Source: Sphingobacteriales bacterium TSM_CSM (GTDB lineage: Bacteria; Bacteroidota; Bacteroidia; Chitinophagales; UBA2359). From it: a stretch of 33,652 nt of DNA. The stretch is from the NCBI GenBank assembly GCA_002212725.1, contig MTCR01000083.1, forward strand, positions 1-33,652, written 5' to 3'. Positions 26,054-33,600 of the stretch are shown in pieces; within the stretch, counting starts at the first letter, position 1, and every line of letters starts with the position of its first letter. Both the position numbers and the translations under genes were made by a program. The notes under the pieces were generated by a model. It saw only the letters and a program-made list of their open reading frames with translations, did no database searches and was not told the origin of the DNA.

Positions 26054-27148
26054 TTATTTGAACCGCACCCGCATATATACCGGATGATGGTCAGAAAATT
26101 CAAATTGTTGGTCAATGGTGCTGGAGGCAATAACTTCTACATTGGGCGATATTAAAAAGAAATCTAAAAGCTGGGTAGGGGTAACACCCGGCTCATAGGG
26201 CATGTGCATTTTTCGGTTGGTAGGGTGTTTGCTGTCAAACACCCATTGCCAGTCTTGCGGCATAAAATCATCGGGCACATTTAAGGCCGGATCATCGGGT
26301 GGCATATTTTCTTGCTCTCTGTAACCGGGCGGAAACTGGTTCCAGTCGCCGCCAACCACAACGTAATTTCCGCGCTCATATTCTGGTATAATAATTTTTT
26401 TAAGTTCAATCATTTGTTTTTCTTTCACTTTTCCCTCATTATCATAGGCAGATTTATGTGTGTTAATAAGCAATAATTCTTTTCCGTTGTTTACCTTAAA
26501 ACGCTGAATTAAAAAACAACGTTTAACAAAAAACATAGACACCGGCCAAGGGTATTCAGAAGGCAGGCTGTACCGCATACTCTCCTCGGGTTTAAGGCGG
26601 CTGAGGGTGAGCAATCCGCTGAATACTTTGCCATAGGGCTGGCTGAAAGGATAGGGAATAAACGCTGCCTTGTAGTTGGTGGCAAAAGTTGAAAAATATT
26701 GCGATAGTGTATCGGATAGTTGTTTTGCCTGATTTTGGTAATAACTGCGTTTGGCGTTTTTGTCCACTTCTTGAAATAAAAGAAAATCTACATTTTGCAT
26801 TCTTGCAGCTAAACCTTTAATTCCTTCCAAATTTTTCCGGCTGGCCTGCCTGCCCGGAAAAACCATTTTACCGCCGTCGTGAAATAAATCTGCTTCCCGG
26901 CCCAAACCGGCATAACCAATATTCCAAATTAAAAAAGAATAAATGTTTTCGTTTTGTAAATCTTCGTCTTCTTTGTTGCGGGGCGGAACGGGGGTAAGCG
27001 GTTCGGTGCCGGCAGGGCGGAAATCGGTGAGCGCGCCCAATACCAATATGGCACCAAGGCAAAAAGCCACTATTGCTACTAAGGCAACCATAAGCCGGGC
27101 AGCCATTTGCAAAATACGCCGTGGGAAAGTAACTATTGTATCGGGCAT
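26054..27148 (-). CDS. Membrane-anchored endonuclease/exonuclease/phosphatase-family protein
   Basis: The 364-aa protein has an N-terminal membrane helix (about 17-40), then a DNase I-like fold with the expected residues: WNIGY (N76), LLFQEVD (E127), LINTHKS (H231), VVGGDWNQFP (D268, N270), LLDFFLIS (D329) and FSDHHPVYM (S352, D353, H354). All metal-binding and catalytic positions seem present, so an active phosphodiesterase or phosphatase is likely. Substrates in the family range from DNA to phosphoinositides and sphingolipids and cannot be fixed here. The anchor suggests the catalytic domain lies outside the cytoplasm. It is divergent from the DUF547 lipoprotein gene and follows the plastic T9SS stretch. 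Confidence 0.88.
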   Translation of the reverse strand: MPDTIVTFPRRILQMAARLMVALVAIVAFCLGAILVLGALTDFRPAGTEPLTPVPPRNKEDEDLQNENIYSFLIWNIGYAGLGREADLFHDGGKMVFPGRQASRKNLEGIKGLAARMQNVDFLLFQEVDKNAKRSYYQNQAKQLSDTLSQYFSTFATNYKAAFIPYPFSQPYGKVFSGLLTLSRLKPEESMRYSLPSEYPWPVSMFFVKRCFLIQRFKVNNGKELLLINTHKSAYDNEGKVKEKQMIELKKIIIPEYERGNYVVVGGDWNQFPPGYREQENMPPDDPALNVPDDFMPQDWQWVFDSKHPTNRKMHMPYEPGVTPTQLLDFFLISPNVEVIASSTIDQQFEFSDHHPVYMRVRFK

Positions 27149-27229
27149 AGAAAATGTGCTAAAGCTATTACTGTTTGCCGGTTGTCAGACTTAATTGAAC
27201 TGTTTTAACCCTTTGTCTGCAATTTTTCA

Positions 27230-27259
27230 TTGGACAACAGCTTTTCCTGATTAAATTTG
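27230..27259 (+). promoter_or_regulatory. Bacteroidota-type promoter of the DUF547 lipoprotein gene
   Basis: TTG at 27230-27232, a 19-bp spacer and TAAATTTG at 27252-27259 match the -33/-7 consensus exactly. The predicted start near 27266 gives a leader of about 50 nt. Confidence 0.7.
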
Positions 27260-27315
27260 TATCTGATTATACACTGTATGTGTTCTAAATTTTCCGTCAA
27301 TATCACTAAAATTAC

Positions 27316-28503
27316 ATGAAAACAAAATTGATGCTTTTTTGCGGAATTACTGCCTGCTTCTGTGTTTTTTTACTTTCTTGTGGTCATAATTCTGCTCCTC
27401 CTCCGGAAGTTTCAAATACGGCAGCAGCTTCTCAAAAGCCCGGAAATACAATATATACAAGCATTTCGGACACCGGCTCAACTACACAAAATGCAATTTC
27501 TTCTGATTCTGCTATTTCCGATAATGACACCGCTATGACAAAGCCGGAGCAAAAAACAACATCTGCTACTTCAAAATCATTGAACAAAACAACTAAAGAG
27601 CATACTGCAACAGCAAAGGTAGCAGAAAAAAACCAAAACATTTACAACACCGGCAGCACGAAAGCGGAAAACGGGCAGCAGGCAGACAAAAATACCGGTA
27701 AAAACACCGGTAACGCTTCCAAAACAGTAACCCCGCTGCCTGTTACCGATGATGCTGCGCCCCAACAACAGTTGCCTTCTGCCGGAGGCGAAACCAAACC
27801 CATGCACCCCAAAGATTTAATTCCGCCCAAGCCTGCCGAAACGCTTGCTGTTTTTTTTACCGCAGCCGATAAGTTCCTGAAAAGCAATGTATTACAGGGC
27901 AGCGGACTGGTGAACTACCCGCGCATTCGGGCCGACAAAACCGAACTGAATGCATTGGTTTTTAAAATTGCCTCGGCCAACCTTAACCAAACAACCGATG
28001 CCGAAAAACAGGCTTTTTATATAAATGCCTACAATATTTTGGTTATTAAACAGATTGCCGATAACAACCTGCCTGCATCGCCGCTTGATGTGCCGGGGTT
28101 TTTTAACCAAACCAAATTTCAGGTTGCCCAAAAAACGCTTACCTTAGACCAATTGGAAAAAAACACCCTTTTCGGGCTGAAAAACGACCCCCGGCTGCAT
28201 TTTGTGCTGGTTTGCGCCGCCAAAGGTTGTCCGCCTTTGCTCAATGCGGCTTACCTGCCCAAAACGCTTAACGGGCAACTTACCCAACAAACAAAAGCCG
28301 CTTTAAACAGCAGTAACTTTGTTAAAATCAATACCGCCGCTAAAAAAGCATCGGTATCTAAAATTTTTGAATGGTATAATGCCCATTTTACCACCGGCGG
28401 GCAAACCGTCATTCAGTTTATTAACCAATACCGGAACACCCCAATTCCCGAAAACTATACGGTGGATTTTTACGAGTACGACTGGAGTTTGAACCGGCAA
28501 TAA
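27316..28503 (+). CDS. DUF547 lipoprotein with long low-complexity linker
   Basis: The 395-aa product has a lipoprotein signal with lipobox FLLSC (lipidated C22). A linker of about 145 residues follows, rich in S, T, K, N, A and Q (24-168), then a DUF547 domain (about 175-390). The domain shows AFYINAYNILVIKQI (233-247), the LHFVLVCAAKGCPPL segment (294-308) with its two cysteines, and a C-terminal DFYEYDWSLN. The biochemical role of DUF547 is unknown to me. A linker this long would let the domain reach away from the membrane (inference). It has its own promoter and is followed by a separate promoter for the next gene. Confidence 0.85.
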   Translation: MKTKLMLFCGITACFCVFLLSCGHNSAPPPEVSNTAAASQKPGNTIYTSISDTGSTTQNAISSDSAISDNDTAMTKPEQKTTSATSKSLNKTTKEHTATAKVAEKNQNIYNTGSTKAENGQQADKNTGKNTGNASKTVTPLPVTDDAAPQQQLPSAGGETKPMHPKDLIPPKPAETLAVFFTAADKFLKSNVLQGSGLVNYPRIRADKTELNALVFKIASANLNQTTDAEKQAFYINAYNILVIKQIADNNLPASPLDVPGFFNQTKFQVAQKTLTLDQLEKNTLFGLKNDPRLHFVLVCAAKGCPPLLNAAYLPKTLNGQLTQQTKAALNSSNFVKINTAAKKASVSKIFEWYNAHFTTGGQTVIQFINQYRNTPIPENYTVDFYEYDWSLNRQ

Positions 28504-28535
28504 TGCCTGCTGTGGGGCAGCCCAAATTTTTGTTA

Positions 28536-28565
28536 TTGTTTCCACCATTTTATTTGTTAAATTTG
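28536..28565 (+). promoter_or_regulatory. Bacteroidota-type promoter of the HerA-like ATPase gene
   Basis: TTG at 28536-28538, a 19-bp spacer and TAAATTTG at 28558-28565 match the -33/-7 consensus exactly. The predicted start near 28572 gives a leader of about 29 nt. Confidence 0.7.
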
Positions 28566-28600
28566 CACCCATATTTTTTTCAACGTTAACACCCGCAACC

Positions 28601-30148
28601 ATGGCTAAAGACCAAAACGCTTTTAAACAATATATTGAAAACGGCTATGCCTTTAAAGGCAGTTCTATAGTGCTTGGAACCGCCATTCTTGATGGCGAAC
28701 CATTAGAACATACCCATATTAAAGTTCCTGTTAAATCACTTAACCGCCACGGACTGATAGCGGGCGCTACCGGAACAGGTAAAACCAAAACCATACAAGG
28801 GCTTGCCGAAGCCCTTTCTGACAAAGGCATTTCTGTGTTGCTCATGGACGTAAAAGGCGACCTGAGCGGAATTGCCGCCCCCGGTACCGTTAACCCTAAG
28901 GTAGAAGAACGGCAGGCAAAAATTGGCATTCCCTACAAACCCAAAGGCTTTCCGGTAGAACTGCTCAGTATTTCAAACGAAAAAGGTGTGCGGCTTAGGG
29001 CTACGGTGTCGGAGTTTGGACCGGTGTTGTTTTCCAAAATTCTGGCATTAAATGAAACACAGCAAGGCATTGTTTCGGTATTGTTTAAGTACTGCGATGA
29101 CAACCAACTGCCTTTGTTAGACCTTAAAGACTTTAAAAAAGCCCTTAACTACATTACCAACGAAGGTAAAGCCGATATTGAAGAACACTACGGACGAATT
29201 GCCGTTACCTCTGCCGGCACCATTTTGCGCAGCGTGGTAGAACTGGAAGAGCAAGGGGCCGATATGTTTTTTGGCGAACCCTCTTTTGATGTGGAAGACC
29301 TTGTTCGCCTCGACGAAAACGGCTGCGGCTTCATTTCCATACTCCGGCTGGTAGATTTGCAAAGCAAACCCAAGTTGTTTTCAACCTTTATGCTCTGCCT
29401 GTTGGCCGAAATGTATGCTACTTTTCCCGAAGAGGGCGACCTTGACCAACCCAAACTGGTAATGTTTATTGACGAGGCACACCTCATTTTTAACGAAGCC
29501 TCCAAAGCCCTGCTCGACCAGATTGAAACCATTATTAAACTCATACGCTCCAAGGGAATTGGCGTGTTTTTCTGTACCCAAAACCCCACCGATATTCCCG
29601 ATGCCGTATTAAGCCAACTGGGTATGAAAGTGCAACATGCCCTGCGCGCCTTTACCGCAAAAGACCGCAAAATGATTAAACTTACCGCCGAAAACTATCC
29701 CCTGTCTGATTTTTACCAAACAGATGAACTGCTTACTGCCCTGGGAATTGGCGAGGCTGCCATTACCGTGCTCGATGAAAAAGGCCGCCCGACACCACTT
29801 TCGGCAACCTTGTTGCAGGCGCCCCGCTCGCGCATGGACATTTTAAGTCCCGACGAAATAAACGACCTCATTGCCTGCTCTTCATTAGTAAGCAAATACA
29901 ACCGCAATATTGACCGCCAAAGCGCTTACGAAATACTAACCGCCAAAATGCAGGCAGCCCAAAACCGGCAACAGGAAGAAGAAACCAAAGAGCAAACCGC
30001 TAAATCTAAAACCACCAAAACCGAAGAAAAGGGCCTGCTCGAAACCATAACCAAAAACCCTATGGCAAGGCAGGTTTCCAATACTATTGTGCGCGAAGTT
30101 ACCCGCGGACTGCTGGGAATTCTGGGCATAAAAACCAGAAAGCGGTAA
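28601..30148 (+). CDS. HerA-like P-loop ATPase (DUF853/YjgR type)
   Basis: The 515-aa cytoplasmic ATPase has Walker A GATGTGKTK (55-63), LLMDVKGDLSG (80-90), Walker B LVMFIDEAHLIF (DEAH at 291-294), and the sensor-like FFCTQNPTDIPDAVLSQLG. These mark the HerA/FtsK-related family annotated as DUF853, known from E. coli YjgR. The C-terminus has a charged Q/E/K-rich linker (about 448-480) and a short conserved-looking tail (NPMARQVSNTIVREVTRG). Family members are presumed DNA-translocating or -remodelling motors. There is no NurA nuclease beside it, which argues against a classical HerA-NurA pair. It has its own promoter; a dispersed repeat begins 11 bp after the stop. Confidence 0.9.
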   Translation: MAKDQNAFKQYIENGYAFKGSSIVLGTAILDGEPLEHTHIKVPVKSLNRHGLIAGATGTGKTKTIQGLAEALSDKGISVLLMDVKGDLSGIAAPGTVNPKVEERQAKIGIPYKPKGFPVELLSISNEKGVRLRATVSEFGPVLFSKILALNETQQGIVSVLFKYCDDNQLPLLDLKDFKKALNYITNEGKADIEEHYGRIAVTSAGTILRSVVELEEQGADMFFGEPSFDVEDLVRLDENGCGFISILRLVDLQSKPKLFSTFMLCLLAEMYATFPEEGDLDQPKLVMFIDEAHLIFNEASKALLDQIETIIKLIRSKGIGVFFCTQNPTDIPDAVLSQLGMKVQHALRAFTAKDRKMIKLTAENYPLSDFYQTDELLTALGIGEAAITVLDEKGRPTPLSATLLQAPRSRMDILSPDEINDLIACSSLVSKYNRNIDRQSAYEILTAKMQAAQNRQQEEETKEQTAKSKTTKTEEKGLLETITKNPMARQVSNTIVREVTRGLLGILGIKTRKR

Positions 30149-30158
30149 AAAAAGGTAC

Positions 30159-30326
30159 CTATTCAGGTACTATCTGTAAATCTTTACAATTTCTCTTGTT
30201 CCCTGCTGATTGGAAGCATTGACCAAAGAGCAAAAATAAACTTTGCGGAACTTTGCGTTCTTTGCGGTAAAATGAAAAGAGTTTACTAAAGAACACCACC
30301 AACAAAGGTACAACCTGAATAAGTAC
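30159..30326 (+). repeat. Dispersed intergenic repeat, copy 2
   Basis: This 168-bp element has 9-bp terminal inverted repeats TATTCAGGT (30160-30168) and ACCTGAATA (30313-30321). Internally it has the CTTTGCG direct repeats followed by gcggtaaaatgaaa. From 30224 to the end it differs from copy 3 at only one base. It begins 11 bp after a stop codon and is in the same orientation as that gene. Confidence 0.9.
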
Positions 30327-30421
30327 AAAAAGAAATTGCCTTTTTACGGCAAACAACTTACCATACCTGTTTGCACACCAACCGCATAATACTTGCGCAA
30401 ACTGTAACATATTATTTTGCT

Positions 30422-31279
30422 ATGATTGCTTCTTCTGAATTAGTGCTTAATGACGATGGCAGTATTTACCACCTGCACCTGCAACCCGAAAATATTGCCC
30501 CAACCATTATTACCGTTGGCGACCCCGACCGGGTAGCCATGGTTTCGAAATATTTTGACCATATTGAATTTGCCACCCAAAAGCGCGAATTTGTAACCCA
30601 TACCGGCCGCGTGGGCAACAAACGCCTTACCGTTATTTCTACCGGCATTGGCACCGACAATATAGATATTGTACTCAACGAGTTAGATGCTCTGGTAAAT
30701 ATTGACCTGAAAACAAGAACTCCTTTGCCCGAAACCACCCAACTTACCATTGTAAGGCTGGGTACATCGGGTAGTTTACACCCCGATATACCTGTTGACA
30801 GCATAGTGGTTTCTTCTTTCGGATTGGGTTTTGACGGTCTGTTGCATTACTACCATTTTCAACCCGATGAAACCGAAAACAAACTGCTTGCACACTTTCC
30901 TACCCTTCAAAACGGCATTGTTCCCTACATAGCCCGTGCCAGCCAAACCCTGCTAAGCAACTTCCAACACCGGTTTACCACCGGTATTACTGCCACCTGC
31001 AGCGGTTTTTACGGCCCGCAGGGAAGGCAACTCCGCCTGCAACCTGCTTTACCACAATTACTTACGCAATTACAGCAGTTTTCAGACAGGCATCACCGTG
31101 TTACTAATTTTGAAATGGAAACTGCAGCCATTTATGGCTTGTCGCGCTTGTTAGGACACCGTGCTTTGTCGGTAAATGTAATAATGGCAAACCGGGCGTT
31201 GGGTATGTTCAGCCCAAACCCCTATAAAGCCATAGACCACCTCATACAAACCACGCTGCCTTTAATAGCCGGCCTGTAA
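30422..31279 (+). CDS. Nucleoside phosphorylase, uridine-phosphorylase-like
   Basis: The 285-aa product belongs to the trimer/hexamer-type nucleoside phosphorylase fold: VGDPDRV (32-38, phosphate loop), VRLGTSGSL (111-119), ATCSGFYGPQGRQLR (191-205) and NFEMETAAIYGL (229-240, the MET ribose-binding motif). The Q-x-R in YGPQGRQ sits where uridine phosphorylases hold the base-specific Gln and Arg, so a pyrimidine nucleoside is the likelier substrate (inference). It would split nucleosides with phosphate for salvage. The ATG at 30422 is preferred; an in-frame TTG at 30371 would add 17 residues lacking in the family. The gene lies between two copies of the dispersed repeat. Confidence 0.88.
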   Translation: MIASSELVLNDDGSIYHLHLQPENIAPTIITVGDPDRVAMVSKYFDHIEFATQKREFVTHTGRVGNKRLTVISTGIGTDNIDIVLNELDALVNIDLKTRTPLPETTQLTIVRLGTSGSLHPDIPVDSIVVSSFGLGFDGLLHYYHFQPDETENKLLAHFPTLQNGIVPYIARASQTLLSNFQHRFTTGITATCSGFYGPQGRQLRLQPALPQLLTQLQQFSDRHHRVTNFEMETAAIYGLSRLLGHRALSVNVIMANRALGMFSPNPYKAIDHLIQTTLPLIAGL

Positions 31280-31334
31280 AAACCGCAACAGAGCTTTGTA
31301 ATGGAACGTGCGGTTGACCTTTGGTTTGGGGTAA

Positions 31335-31503
31335 CTATTCAGGTACAATCTGCAAATCCCGGCATTTTCTCTTGTTCCTTACTGATTTAAAGCCATTGAA
31401 CAAAGAGCAAAAATAAACTTTGCGGAACTTTGCGTTCTTTGCGGTAAAATGAAAGGAGTTTACTAAAGAACACCACCAACAAAGGTACAACCTGAATAAG
31501 TAC
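31335..31503 (+). repeat. Dispersed intergenic repeat, copy 3
   Basis: This 169-bp element has intact terminal repeats TATTCAGGT (31336-31344) and ACCTGAATA near its end. It is in the same orientation as copies 1 and 2 and starts 56 bp after the nucleoside-phosphorylase stop codon. Short antisense ORFs across copies 2 and 3 share sequence only because of the repeat. Confidence 0.9.
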
Positions 31504-31856
31504 GGTTCGGGTAAATTTGAAAACCGGGAAATATATTTCATGTGCGCAGAGCCGCCTTATAGTTCTAAAGTCCTTACAAAACAAGGGTTACAGACACACA
31601 CCCTTTCTAAAGACTTGTCCCGATTGCTCGGGAGGATAAATGAAACACCCTCACAACCGGTATTCTTTATTTGTTTTCCGTTGATGCTTGCCATAACTTT
31701 TTGCATTTTTGGAATGGAGCAAAAAGTCTGAACAATTAAAAACCTTTGCAGCATAAACCCGCAATGCTGATATTAATTCCAACCTCAAGGTAATTTAACG
31801 TGAACCGGTAAATTTAGCCGGTTGTTTGCTGATTTTATACGCCGTTAAGGTTTAAT
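31504..31856. other. Intergenic stretch without a convincing gene
   Basis: The 353 bp hold two short opposing ORFs (about 63-65 aa) with no domain, promoter or coding character; I do not call them genes. There is a small palindrome at 31618-31633 and a weak hairpin aaccgg/ccggtt at about 31803-31823. Confidence 0.5.
31618..31633. repeat. Small REP-like palindrome
   Basis: A 6-bp perfect stem (tcccga/tcggga) with loop ttgc. The CCCGATTGCTCGGG form recurs between genes in Bacteroidota genomes (from memory), so it may be a dispersed element. Confidence 0.5.
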
Positions 31857-31893
31857 AAAGCCCCCGCAACGCAGTATAGCATTGGGGGGCTTT
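31857..31893 (-). terminator. GC-rich hairpin beyond the T9SS remnant
   Basis: A 9-bp perfect stem (aaagccccc/gggggcttt, loop 31866-31884). It lies 39 bp beyond the stop of the minus-strand T9SS fragment and, read on that strand, is followed by a short T-stretch (attaaacctt). It is probably the old terminator of the lost gene. Confidence 0.55.
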
Positions 31894-31932
31894 GTAATGT
31901 TACATCAATGTAAGAGTACCTAAATCAGCCGC

Positions 31933-32025
31933 CTATTTCACCACCATAACAGGCATTTGCTCGCGTTGTCTGCCGGCACGCCGCAGTACGGCGTAGTAAA
32001 CGCCATTGGGCAGCAGTACAATGGT
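31933..32025 (-). pseudogene. T9SS sorting-domain fragment
   Basis: On the minus strand an open stretch of 30 codons ends in a stop at 31933-31935. It includes LPNGVYYAVLRR and ends QMPVMVVK, the typical last strands of a type A sorting domain (P-x-G-x-Y-x-x, then a basic C-terminal residue). An in-frame stop at 32026-32028 and the absence of any upstream passenger sequence show it to be the tail of a deleted gene. Confidence 0.7.
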
Positions 32026-32040
32026 TTAATTTTAAAGAGG

Positions 32041-32238
32041 GTAATAGTACCCCTTTTTCGGGCTATATAGGTAGTAAGTTTTGGCAAAAGTTTTTTAAAA
32101 TTGCAAACCTGTTTGCCTGCTAAAATCTTTTGGCGCAAATTTTTTTTGTGTAAACTTACTGCCGGTAACCCTTTTAACCAACCGCCTGCCACCACTTTTT
32201 ACCCTTTTTGCAGCAGCGGTTAAGCAAAAAACAGCAAT
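32041..32238. other. AT-rich non-coding stretch leading into the 21-bp array
   Basis: No credible gene. It contains a 9-bp inverted repeat, agtaagttt (32073-32081) and aaacttact (32152-32160), separated by 70 bp. The last part (cccttttaaccaacc onward) has scattered TTTAAC-like words that may be decayed outer units of the following array. Confidence 0.45.
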
Positions 32239-32488
32239 ATTTAACCTTTTGCTTAAAGTATTTAACAATTTGCTTAAAATATTTAACCATTTTGTTAAAA
32301 GTTTAACCAATTTATTAAATAATTCAACTTAACTGTTAAAATATTTAACACTTTAATTAAAATATTTAAACTGTTTTTTAAACTATTTAACCCTAATGTT
32401 GAAATTTTAACCTGTTTTTTAAAAATTTTAACTTTTTAATTTAAAAGTTCAACAACTTTATTAAAACAATTAACGTTATTGTTAAAAA
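32239..32488. repeat. Twelve-unit AT-rich array with 21-bp period
   Basis: Units start at 32239, 32260, 32281, 32301, 32322, 32343, 32364, 32385, 32405, 32426, 32447 and 32468: nine spacings of 21 bp and two of 20. Each unit has TTTAAC (or TTCAAC, TTTAAA, ATTAAC) followed about 10 bp later by TTAAA or a near match, making each unit an imperfect dyad. The middle bases vary freely. Read as protein, the plus strand gives degenerate F-N-x-(L/F)-hydrophobic-K-x heptads and the minus strand L-N-x-L-x-K-x heptads, but stops and the 20-bp units break both frames. The array ends 56 bp before the next gene's ATG. Confidence 0.9.
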
Positions 32489-32544
32489 ACCGCCCCAATA
32501 CCTTATTTTTTGTACCTTTTGCCTGCATCAAAAAAACCTGCCGT

Positions 32545-33039
32545 ATGCCGTATGCCAATTTAACCCCCGTATTTACACCGGCACAATTGCAGCTTGCCCT
32601 GCAATTAATAAGCGATTGCCGCACACAGTTGCCGTTTTTGGTAAACCTTACCCCGCAAGAACGCACCGGCTACCTGCGCTTAGGGCCAAATGCCGCCGCA
32701 TTTTTTAACAAAGCCATAAACCACTGCCAAAACAACCCCCACTTAATGCCACCCTTTATGGCGCTTGCCGAATGGCAAAACGACCACGAAGTGTATAAAC
32801 ACTTAGAGGTATTGCTGGCTCAGGTGCGCGTACTGGAGCAGGCAATAGCCGATACCGTAATTGCTCTGAGGCAGGAAAACACCGTAGCCGCTATGTCTTT
32901 TTATAAAATGGTAAAAATGGCCGCCACCCAAAATGTACCCGGCACCGATGCCATACTTGCCGACCTGCAACCTATGCTGCCCGGTATTAAAGCCAACAGA
33001 AAAGCCAAAAACAAACAGGTAGGGCAAGGGGAGGAATAA
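32545..33039 (+). CDS. Hypothetical helical protein
   Basis: The 164-aa product is predicted by eye to be mainly helical and soluble, with no signal peptide or membrane segment. It opens MPYANLTPVFTPAQLQ, has FLVNLTPQERTGYLRLGPNAAAFFNKA (about 32-58), and a central leucine/valine-rich helix pair (about 85-115); the tail is basic (KANRKAKNK). It resembles an unnamed Bacteroidota family of about 160 aa that I recall with similar 'LPFLVxLTPxEr' and 'ALxxYxxVKxAA' segments; no function is known to me. The frame extends back to a TTG at 32479 inside the 21-bp array, but the ATG at 32545 is the likely start. A near-promoter TACCTTTTG (one base longer than consensus) lies at 32513-32521. Confidence 0.7.
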   Translation: MPYANLTPVFTPAQLQLALQLISDCRTQLPFLVNLTPQERTGYLRLGPNAAAFFNKAINHCQNNPHLMPPFMALAEWQNDHEVYKHLEVLLAQVRVLEQAIADTVIALRQENTVAAMSFYKMVKMAATQNVPGTDAILADLQPMLPGIKANRKAKNKQVGQGEE

Positions 33040-33150
33040 GAAGGTAATTTTTTTGCTTATATGGTTGTGTAATTAAAAGAAATGGTGTATGTTTGTGGGG
33101 GGAAGGTGGGGTAAATAAGTAGAGGTAGGTGAGTTAGGCACAACTGAAAA

Positions 33151-33600
33151 ATGAAAATAAATATGATAAAGCAGAGGGAAAAACTGGAAAATATAGCAAA
33201 AATATGGAATAATTATATTTGGAGATATAAGTTTTGCCAATCGCAAATCAACTTCGACGAAGAAATAAAAACAAACTACTTTGGAGATATTCTGGTTTAT
33301 TTTCAGGATACACTTGAATTGATAAATAATAAACCTCAAAAGGGTTCATATCGTGAAAATATTTTTTATGTAATAGGATTGCTTCAAATAGTCTATGTTC
33401 ATCAAGACTTGATAAAGGAGTTACTGTATATTTTCAAACTTGATTCAGATAAACTTACCAATGAAGATAGCAGAAATATTAATCGAAATTTGAGAAATGA
33501 ACTCATAGGGCATCCAATACGCCGTGCAGTAGGTTCGGGTGAGGAGTTGATTTCTTCGGTCATTTTTGGAAACAATCTCGACAACGACTCTATTCAATAG
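33151..33600 (+). CDS. AT-rich hypothetical protein with possible HEPN-type motif
   Basis: The 149-aa product is helical and charged, with no membrane segment or signal peptide. Near its C-terminus it has RNLRNELIGHPIRR (about 116-129), in which R-N-E-L-I-G-H fits the R-X4-6-H signature of HEPN ribonuclease-type domains; the surrounding helices are compatible, but the assignment is weak. The codons are much richer in A and T than those of the window's other genes, suggesting acquisition by transfer. A second in-frame ATG at 33163 is a possible alternative start. No toxin-antitoxin partner is visible inside the window; the sequence ends 52 bp after its stop. Confidence 0.6.
   Translation: MKINMIKQREKLENIAKIWNNYIWRYKFCQSQINFDEEIKTNYFGDILVYFQDTLELINNKPQKGSYRENIFYVIGLLQIVYVHQDLIKELLYIFKLDSDKLTNEDSRNINRNLRNELIGHPIRRAVGSGEELISSVIFGNNLDNDSIQ

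Noticed and set aside
28601-30148. HerA component of an anti-phage or HerA-NurA system
   Set aside because: The neighbours are a DUF547 lipoprotein and a nucleoside phosphorylase, with no nuclease partner; the protein fits the ordinary DUF853/YjgR group.
30159-31584. Antisense ORFs of 65-83 aa across the dispersed repeats
   Set aside because: Their similarity to each other is explained entirely by the nucleotide repeat; they start in flanking DNA and have no coding character.
31540-31754. Two opposing ORFs of about 63-65 aa
   Set aside because: No domains, no promoter, a composition unlike neighbouring genes, and they overlap each other.
31938-32195. 85-aa minus-strand ORF
   Set aside because: It is in a different frame from the T9SS fragment at the same place; the fragment's frame carries the recognisable motif, so this one is a shadow.
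32239-32488. CRISPR array
   Set aside because: Period is only 21 bp, with no distinct spacer/repeat blocks, and no cas genes are present.
32239-32488. Replication origin with iterons
   Set aside because: Unit conservation is limited to TTTAAC/TTAAA, there are no DnaA-box-like sequences and no replication initiator gene nearby; kept only as an unexplained array.
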